A DNA stretch of 64,000 bases from Candidatus Obscuribacterales bacterium (GTDB lineage: Bacteria > Cyanobacteriota > Vampirovibrionia > Obscuribacterales > Obscuribacteraceae), in assembly GCA_019637435.1 (NCBI GenBank), contig JAHBVO010000002.1, positions 1,341,519 to 1,405,518 of the forward strand. The letters are read 5' to 3'. The notes under the pieces were generated by a model. It was not told where the DNA came from, did no database searches, and worked only from the letters and a program-made list of their open reading frames with translations. This document shows positions 58,834 to 64,000 of this stretch, in pieces; position 1 is the first letter of the stretch; the number at the start of each line of letters is the position of its first letter. The translations under genes and the position numbers were made by a program.

Positions 58834-59673
58834 TCAGCAAAAGCGGGGATGCTTTCTAAATCGGTCTACCAACTCCTGATCTGATTCTACAATTACTCCG
58901 CAGACTCCCTTTATGCTTGAGCGCACTTCTGCGAAATAGGTTCTGACGGTTGTCGGCTTTATCTTAAGCCGAGCTGCTATTGCCGAGTTATCTAACCCTT
59001 TGATTTTCAATTTAATGGCTAAGACTTGATACGGCTTAAGATACTCGACGACTTCATCAGATATGTATGGACCTTTGTACCGAAGCGTTTTCGCCTTCCC
59101 GAAAGTCTTTTTCCAAGTTGCGTTGATCTCTGACCTCCAATTAACACCTTCTGGCGGATCCAGCAACCAAGACAATAGCACTATACACCTCTGCCTTCGA
59201 TGCTCACGACGAATGCGAACCTGCTCAAGATAAGCAGCGATCAAATCCTCCCGATCTGGCAAATCCAATTTCTTTTTCAGAGCCGATATCAGAGCGCGAA
59301 CAGTGATCACCTTAATATTCATAGCCTGCGCAATTTCAGCCTCGGTTTCTTCTTTTACGACCAAAGACATCAACTGCATTTCTTTGCGTGTCAGGTTGCT
59401 TTTGGGCATTGGCATGAACTGCCAGGGACGGTGTCTCAATTTCCAGACGATATTCTCGTAAATTCCACGTTCACGTGCGGCTTCCAACTCCAGTTGCTCT
59501 TCCAAGCGCTTCTGACGCTTTCTCTCGCGACGCTTCTCTTTCTTCTCCTGCTTCTTCACGAAGATGGCTTTAATGAATTGAATGTCGCCACGAAGTTCTC
59601 CAAGATCCGTGATGAGCGAATCAAATTTATATTGCAGATTCTCCAACATTGTCGAATCAATTTCGTCGTTCAT
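58834..59673 (-). CDS. Coiled-coil protein with two LuxR-type HTH regions
   Basis: 279 residues from ATG 59673. Residues 40-65 are a Lys/Arg/Glu coiled coil (KKQEKKEKRRERKRQKRLEE). Two LuxR/sigma-like HTHs follow: NLTRKEMQLMSLVVKEETEAEI..MNIKVITVRALIS near 95-130, and LKPYQVLAIKLKIKGLDNSAIAARLKIKPTTVRTYF near 220-255. No receiver. It is divergent from the ssb leader, so it may regulate that promoter. Family unrecognised. Confidence 0.6.
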   Translation of the reverse strand: MNDEIDSTMLENLQYKFDSLITDLGELRGDIQFIKAIFVKKQEKKEKRRERKRQKRLEEQLELEAARERGIYENIVWKLRHRPWQFMPMPKSNLTRKEMQLMSLVVKEETEAEIAQAMNIKVITVRALISALKKKLDLPDREDLIAAYLEQVRIRREHRRQRCIVLLSWLLDPPEGVNWRSEINATWKKTFGKAKTLRYKGPYISDEVVEYLKPYQVLAIKLKIKGLDNSAIAARLKIKPTTVRTYFAEVRSSIKGVCGVIVESDQELVDRFRKHPRFC

Positions 59674-59689
59674 TGCTTCCTCCCGTGCA

Positions 59690-59827
59690 TGTCATAACGT
59701 GCAGAGACTGACACAACTTCCTGCCGCTTTCCAATGGCAGTCCCCTGCGGGGCGCGCAATACGCGTCCATTGGGCGTCCGAAAGTGGTGTCCTTTGGGAG
59801 GCACTAACAAGCACTGGAGGTGCCACC
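59690..59827 (+). promoter_or_regulatory. Structured ssb leader, copy 3
   Basis: CTTTCCAATGG (59727) pairs with CCATTGG and GAAAG (to 59784); inner CCCCTGCGGGG and a shortened CGCGCaaTACGCG element. It differs from copy 2 at several loop positions but keeps the arms. GGAGGTGCCACC precedes ATG 59828. Confidence 0.65.
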
Positions 59828-60235
59828 ATGAACAATACCATCACAATAGTTGGATATGTCGGACAGAATCCGCACACCATAGCCTTTGAGGATACTGGCA
59901 ACAAGGTCGTTAAGTTCTCCGTAGCGGTCAAGGAGTTTTCTTCCAACACCGACGAGAGCAAGACTCTCTGGTTAGACGTTGACGCCTGGAACGGTCTCGG
60001 TGAGCGAGTTCTCAAGACTATCACCAAGGGGCGCGAAGTTGTTGTCCACGGGAGACTGGCGCTCTCTACCTTCAATAAAGAGGTGAATGGTCAAAAGGTT
60101 GAAGTAACCAAACCGATAATCAAGCTGACCAGTTTTCATCTCTGCGGACGCAAACCCACATCGGAAGACCAGAACGAAGCTAGTAATGCCATACCTTCGA
60201 CAAAGAAGAGTCGGCTCTCTGCTGTGAAAAACTGA
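59828..60235 (+). CDS. ssb: Single-stranded DNA-binding protein, element 2 copy
   Basis: 135 residues from ATG 59828. OB fold as in the 19202 copy (MNNTITIVGYVGQNP, TLWLDVDAWNGLGERV, GREVVVHGRLAL). Short basic tail (KKSRLSAVKN) and no acidic DDDIPF tip. Terminator 18 bp past the stop. Most differences from the first copy are conservative, and the tails vary most. Confidence 0.9.
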   Translation: MNNTITIVGYVGQNPHTIAFEDTGNKVVKFSVAVKEFSSNTDESKTLWLDVDAWNGLGERVLKTITKGREVVVHGRLALSTFNKEVNGQKVEVTKPIIKLTSFHLCGRKPTSEDQNEASNAIPSTKKSRLSAVKN

Positions 60236-60252
60236 CCTCAAATAATTCAGCC

Positions 60253-60282
60253 AAGGGCAGGGACTCTCGTTCCTGCCCTTTT
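60253..60282 (+). terminator. Terminator after ssb, element 2
   Basis: AAGGGCAGG / CCTGCCCTT stem followed by TTCG and a T-rich stretch. Confidence 0.75.
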
Positions 60283-60427
60283 CGCTTTCTATACAATCCG
60301 TGGTCAGCCGCCTCTTTCAAAATGCTCAGCCGCCAATGCTTACCCTGAATGCAGCACGTTTTGGCCCCGCAGTAATGCGGCGATCACTCCATTGTCAGAA
60401 CATGCCTTTCCCATCTTCGCTCAATCA

Positions 60428-60566
60428 TACGGGAGCAGCGCCACCGCGCGTCAAGCGCAACTTTAACAAACATCGCGCGGCACGCCTCAGGCGCTTGACT
60501 CGCAGAGCCGCCCCCGTAGCCCGATTTGCGTTAGGCGAAAGCCGTAGCACAACCGGAGGTAGTAGT
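60428..60566 (+). promoter_or_regulatory. Structured radC leader, copy 2
   Basis: TACGGG (60428) with CCCGTA (60513), TCAAGCG (60451) with CGCTTGA (60492), GGC-GAAA-GCC (60534-60543), then CCGGAGG. The apical 35 bases share no clear identity with copy 1, while every arm is retained. Confidence 0.65.
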
Positions 60567-61034
60567 ATGAATAGCAGAATATTGAAGAAACATCTTAAAT
60601 ACATCGTCCCAGAAATGCGCCTGGCATTGATAAGAGAGCCCGGTGCAAACCCGCTCCCCATCAATTGTCCCGATGACATCGAAAGATTTGTGGAACCGCT
60701 TCGGCATTATGCCGAGGAGTATTTCGTTGTTTTTCATCTGTCGGCCCGCAATGAAATTTGCAACTATCAAATCGTGTCACACGGAAGCCTCGCGGCATCG
60801 CTAGTGCATCCACGTGAAGTGTTTAAAGGCGCATTGATTGCAAACTCATTCGCGCTCATTGTCGCTCACAATCATCCAGGCGGATCGCTAACGCCTAGTC
60901 GAGAAGATCTTGAAACTACCGAAACTCTCATTAAGGCTGGCGATCTGCTCGGAGTCAAAGTCATTGACCACATAATTGTAAGTTCTAATGGCATCGCTAG
61001 CCTTCGCGAAACGAATGGCTACATGTGGACGTGA
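60567..61034 (+). CDS. radC: RadC-like JAB/MPN domain protein, element 2 copy
   Basis: 155 residues, same length as the 40853 copy. JAMM site AHNHPGGSLTPSREDLETT; HPREVFKGALIANS upstream. No HhH domain. Most differences from copy 1 cluster in the N-terminal half and the last ten residues. Transcription should end at the hairpin 61051-61078. Confidence 0.88.
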   Translation: MNSRILKKHLKYIVPEMRLALIREPGANPLPINCPDDIERFVEPLRHYAEEYFVVFHLSARNEICNYQIVSHGSLAASLVHPREVFKGALIANSFALIVAHNHPGGSLTPSREDLETTETLIKAGDLLGVKVIDHIIVSSNGIASLRETNGYMWT

Positions 61035-61050
61035 CGTCGTCCACAGACCA

Positions 61051-61078
61051 GACCGGCACCTCTGACCAGGTGCCGGTC
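61051..61078. terminator. Bidirectional hairpin between convergent genes
   Basis: GACCGGCACC / GGTGCCGGTC with an 8-base loop; it sits in the 48 bp between radC and the convergent HEPN-like gene, so it can serve both. Confidence 0.7.
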
Positions 61079-61082
61079 AACC

Positions 61083-61952
61083 CTATCTCTTCTTCCTCCG
61101 CTTCATTAGATCGTCTTGTAATTCTTTCCGTAAAGATTCGCTTTGTTCCTCAGTTGCCAGAAGCTTGAACTCTTCGCAATAGGTGTTGAATAGGAGATAG
61201 ACAAAGTCTGCAGTTTTCGAACGCACTTCTGCAATGTGAGTCGAGTACCGCTTCATCTCATCTACTGAAGTATTAACGCCGTCTGCCGAATTTGCTGGAC
61301 CAATGGCTTTGTCTTCCCAATTCTTGCTGACAATATCATCAACGAAAAATGCACGAAACCGTTGAGGGCTATGAGTTCTAACAACCATCCCGGTCTCACT
61401 AGTTTCAATTAGTTTCTTAAGACCACTGGAAAAGGCGCTGTCATCTGCATGGGCAGCAAGCTTATCTCGAACATGTTTCAGGCTGTCTGACTTCCCCGGT
61501 TCAAGAAAAACAACAAGTTCCGTAAGCTGTTTATCGAGTTCCTTATCGTCGATAATCATATGCCAGAGCAATCGTGGAGTTTTAGGACCTCGCTTGATTG
61601 GCCGGGCCCCTTCGACACTGTCTTTCATCTCGCGGAGTATGTCATAAAGCGCTGAATAGATGATCGCGATCCGCTGCCTCAATAAATAGAGAACGACTCC
61701 GTCATGCCATTTTTCGCGGACTAAGTTTGGGAGTGACTTTTCATGAGAGGAAAGCAAAGTCCCCAAATAGGTGCCGGAATCCAGATCATTCAGGACACTG
61801 AGCAATCGAAGAACGTGTTGCTTTTGAGGCGCAACGCTAAGCTTCAATAAGTCAACGGCGCGGAACTCAACATCATCATGACTTGCTGTGGATATTTTCA
61901 CATCCGAGTTGGAGTTTCTTATCCTTCTTCGTTTAAACGGTCTCTTGGTCAT
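61083..61952 (-). CDS. HEPN-like protein inserted in the element backbone
   Basis: 289 residues from ATG 61952. Mostly helical. Near 160, KHVRDKLAAHADDS gives R162-x5-H168, the Rx4-6H motif of HEPN RNases. A basic N-terminus (KRPFKRRRIRNS) could bind nucleic acid. The motif is short, so the family call is tentative. The gene occupies the place between radC and the conserved leader where the first element has only 90 bp. Confidence 0.5.
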   Translation of the reverse strand: MTKRPFKRRRIRNSNSDVKISTASHDDVEFRAVDLLKLSVAPQKQHVLRLLSVLNDLDSGTYLGTLLSSHEKSLPNLVREKWHDGVVLYLLRQRIAIIYSALYDILREMKDSVEGARPIKRGPKTPRLLWHMIIDDKELDKQLTELVVFLEPGKSDSLKHVRDKLAAHADDSAFSSGLKKLIETSETGMVVRTHSPQRFRAFFVDDIVSKNWEDKAIGPANSADGVNTSVDEMKRYSTHIAEVRSKTADFVYLLFNTYCEEFKLLATEEQSESLRKELQDDLMKRRKKR

Positions 61953-62002
61953 TGCTTCACTCGTCGGCTGTCGGATCTTCGATCTTAGCCGATTACCGGG
62001 AC

Positions 62003-62441
62003 AACCTAGGGTTTACCCCGTAGTCAAGCTGTCTAATTTCCTATTCCGAGAGGGCCGGGAACAAAGATATACTAGTATCGTCGACTACAAATGGTAGCGA
62101 TTGCCGCTGATGCGCAACCTACCATTTAGATGATCGGTAACCGATCTTTCTTCCTGCTTATTTTTCTGCTGTACCTTTTATTGCAGCGTCTCACAAATCT
62201 TCTTTTATCTCTGGCTTCGTTCCCAACACCTGGCAGGTGACGGTAACAGTGCCAGACCAAACCGAAAAAGGAAAATCACTCAAGAGCGATTAATCAACAC
62301 TCCTGATCAGCAGTACTGATCTCCCGCTTATTGTTTGCTCGCTGAAAAGCGCAGCCGATTCTTCAGTTTTTCAAAATTAGTCTTCGCCCGCGCGTCACAA
62401 AAATGCAGGCGAGAGACTCAACCCAAAAGGAAAAAATCTAT
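62003..62441 (+). promoter_or_regulatory. Conserved 439-bp non-coding leader, copy 2
   Basis: Matches 41410-41847 along its full length. Shares AAATGGTAG/CTACCATTT arms (two bases longer than in copy 1), a perfect GATCGGT-A-ACCGATC palindrome, and GATCAG/CTGATC. No shared ORF. Confidence 0.6.
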
Positions 62442-62663
62442 ATGACACAAGAAACTCCCGTTGGAGCTGCCTTCGTGCGCTCCGAGCTTCTCACACGTAG
62501 AGAAGCAGCTACTTATCTCGGCGTCTCAGAACAAACACTCGCAATATGGAAATGCACCGGCAGATACAATCTCCCCTACATTAAGATCGGAAGGCTTGTG
62601 AAATACAAGAAAGCCGACCTCGACGCCTTCATCGCAAGAAACTATAAAACCGCTTCAGCCTAA
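62442..62663 (+). CDS. Excisionase-like MerR/HTH_17 DNA-binding protein, element 2 copy
   Basis: 73 residues from ATG 62442. LLTRREAATYLGVSEQTLAIW and PYIKIGRLVKYKKADLDAFI. Four or five substitutions versus the 41848 copy. Likely excision or transfer control for the second element. Confidence 0.85.
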   Translation: MTQETPVGAAFVRSELLTRREAATYLGVSEQTLAIWKCTGRYNLPYIKIGRLVKYKKADLDAFIARNYKTASA

Positions 62664-62922
62664 GAAGCACAAGACCCAAGAACAGTAACTATCCCTCCGG
62701 GGACCGCACTCTGAAAACAGGGCGGTGACAAGTTCGAGTGATTGGCCTCTTGGGCAGGCGTCGCCATGGCATGAAACCCAAAGCACCACGGCCGGTGCCT
62801 CCCAGTCTTCGAATTCTGTCTAGCCCGAATATAGAAACCAATAAGTCACCTGTCGAGTTCGCGGATGACATGGGCGCCGCACGCGTGGTGTTCTGCAACT
62901 CGCCGGTGACAGGAGGTGAAAC
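62664..62922 (+). other. Conserved spacer, copy 2, with a short open frame
   Basis: Matches 42070-42332. Here a 62-codon frame from GTG 62738 runs to TGA 62926, overlapping the next ATG; the same frame is stopped early in copy 1. I take the conservation as RNA or DNA level. Confidence 0.45.
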
Positions 62923-63195
62923 ATGACCGAAGCACATTCGGTGCTCAGTGGCATCGAGCAGATTTTCCTGCTTATCTTCGTCTTGATGGTTCTTGTTGGC
63001 ATTGCCGGAGGTAATCCGAGCATGGTTCTAAAGCCGATGTTCGACATTGTCGGACAGATAGTAATGGCTCTTCTAAGCCTGCTCAGCACCCTTGTGATAT
63101 CGCTAATTCGTTTGTTGGGTAGTCTCCTGACGTCAGGAATAAAACTCGCAGCAGAGACGCTCAGAAACAGCTCTGTAACACAAAACAAGAAATAG
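62923..63195 (+). CDS. Small membrane protein of the element backbone, copy 2
   Basis: 90 residues from ATG 62923 after GACAGGAGGTGAAAC. Helices IFLLIFVLMVLVGIAGG and IVMALLSLLSTLVISLIRLLG. Same length and tail as copy 1, with changes mostly at helix faces. Confidence 0.75.
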   Translation: MTEAHSVLSGIEQIFLLIFVLMVLVGIAGGNPSMVLKPMFDIVGQIVMALLSLLSTLVISLIRLLGSLLTSGIKLAAETLRNSSVTQNKK

Positions 63196-63267
63196 CAACC
63201 AGCAGTAACAGTCCCATCAATACAGCAATACAAAAGAGTAATGAAGAACTCACAGTAACTATATGCG

Positions 63268-63361
63268 GTGTCACCGCGAGGAGGAGGCACCGACGCGCAA
63301 CAAACAACCGAGCGCAGCGAGACATTACCGGGAGGCTTGACCGTACGGTAATGCAAGATAC
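63268..63361 (+). other. Origin-of-transfer candidate, copy 2
   Basis: GCGGTG-T-CACCGC hairpin, invariant CGACGCGCAACAAACAACCG, then ATTACCG/CGGTAAT, whose extra paired bases compensate for changes against copy 1. It precedes an intact mobC-like gene and the start of a probable relaxase, which is where an oriT would lie. Confidence 0.5.
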
Positions 63362-63499
63362 ATAGCTCCAGGTCAAACCCGGAAACAGCGTTCAATAGTG
63401 GAGTTTAAGTGTTAGTCAAAAACGCGCGCTCGGTTTATCTTCATAGTCAACCCACTAAAACGCCCATCGGGCGTCACTTATAAGGATGAGTACAAACCA

Positions 63500-63940
63500 A
63501 TGGCCAGAACAAAAACGTTTCATCAAATTTATGTCGGATTGAGTGCCGACGACAGAGAGCGCCTCGCTCACAAAGCCAAAGTAAGGAAACTGGCAACAAC
63601 AGAACTAGCCCGAGAGGCAATTCGATGGTATCTAGACAATCACGAAAAAACAGGAGGAAAAGCAAAAGAGGCTGAGCTATCGCAAGCAATCGTATACGCA
63701 ACGGACGGTCTGATCAAAGCTATCAACAGTGGAGTCGACCGAATTTGTAAAATGCTCGCTCGACAGGGCAGAGCAATCGGAACTCTATACGAACTGAGCT
63801 GGATGTCACTGCCAGACGATGAGAATGCTCGCAAGGCATTCGAAGCAGCAGCAACGAGAGCCAAGCAAAGAATGGCTCAGCATGTTGAAAAGGACGAACG
63901 CGAAATCGCAGAAGGGATGAAAAAGGTGGTGAACAACTAG
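63500..63940 (+). CDS. MobC/RHH-like relaxosome accessory protein
   Basis: 146 residues from ATG 63500. N-terminal ribbon-helix-helix-like segment (KTFHQIYVGLSADDRERLA, TTELAREAIRWYLDNHEK), then a helical C-terminal half rich in Lys/Glu. Full-length relative of the truncated 42908 copy. Its stop TAG overlaps the GTG of the next gene. Likely binds oriT and recruits the relaxase. Confidence 0.75.
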   Translation: MARTKTFHQIYVGLSADDRERLAHKAKVRKLATTELAREAIRWYLDNHEKTGGKAKEAELSQAIVYATDGLIKAINSGVDRICKMLARQGRAIGTLYELSWMSLPDDENARKAFEAAATRAKQRMAQHVEKDEREIAEGMKKVVNN

Positions 63941-64000
63941 TGAACGTTGTCATCCACGGTTACATCTCGTCAAGGGACAAGAAAAGTCGCGTGCCGGGAC
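63940..64000 (+). CDS. Start of the next gene, probable relaxase (partial)
   Basis: GTG 63940 overlaps the mobC-like stop (TAGTG). The 20 visible codons read VNVVIHGYISSRDKKSR. This is too short to recognise a domain. Relaxase is inferred from the coupling to a mobC-like gene and the oriT-like block upstream. Confidence 0.4.
   Translation, partial: MNVVIHGYISSRDKKSRVPG

Noticed and set aside
62738..62926. 62-codon ORF in the backbone spacer as a gene
   Set aside because: The near-identical copy at 42.1-42.3 kb has an early TAA in the same frame, so conservation is not of the protein.

Overview
The window is a bacterial chromosome segment of moderate GC. It is rich in secreted repeat proteins, short intergenic repeats and integrated mobile elements. 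No rRNA, complete tRNA, IS element or CRISPR array was recognised. The mix of WG-repeat proteins, free Clp N-domain and RCK_C proteins, a toxin-like metallopeptidase and a qNor/RIC nitrosative-stress set would suit a non-photosynthetic Cyanobacteriota relative (Obscuribacter-like). That placement is a guess; no phylogenetic marker is present.

Layout. (1) 1-15.1 kb: chromosomal or decayed accessory DNA. It holds secreted or TPR/WG proteins, a VCBS-like gene cut by an in-frame amber codon, a truncated ssb, two relics of a DUF4143 ATPase, a metallopeptidase-toxin-like gene with a coupled small gene, and integrase scars with a palindrome-bearing repeat. (2) 15.1-43.7 kb: a candidate integrated element. 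Each end carries the same 42-nt fragment of the 3' half of a tRNA-Arg(ACG) gene. It contains a tyrosine integrase, a RES/Xre toxin-antitoxin pair whose antitoxin has a receiver domain, ssb, and a large NO/nitrate cargo: qNor, hemerythrin, two Rrf2 regulators, a MFS-cytochrome b fusion, a molybdopterin oxidoreductase with Fe-S and Rieske partners, a stress-protein cluster, and a rubredoxin-RIC fusion. It ends with a radC, excisionase-like HTH, small membrane protein and truncated mobC-like module. (3) 43.7-64 kb: a second element with a paralogous integrase. It carries a defence island: a NucS-like nuclease fusion, Septu PtuA/PtuB, an AvcD-like deaminase, and an operon of PIN-like, Mrr-like, DUF4145/HEPN and Ser/Thr-kinase genes, with a divergent XRE/ImmA pair. 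The same backbone follows: ssb, radC, HTH, membrane protein, full-length mobC-like gene and the start of a probable relaxase. A HEPN-like gene sits inside this second backbone.

The two elements share a backbone and differ in cargo, respiratory/NO versus anti-phage. Backbone genes have conserved structured 5' leaders: three ssb copies, two radC copies, and two copies of a 440-bp leader before the HTH gene. A shared inverted repeat lies upstream of three NO/nitrate transcription units and is a candidate Rrf2 operator. The REC-Xre/RES pair, the structured leaders and the kinase-nuclease operon are the parts that look least described.
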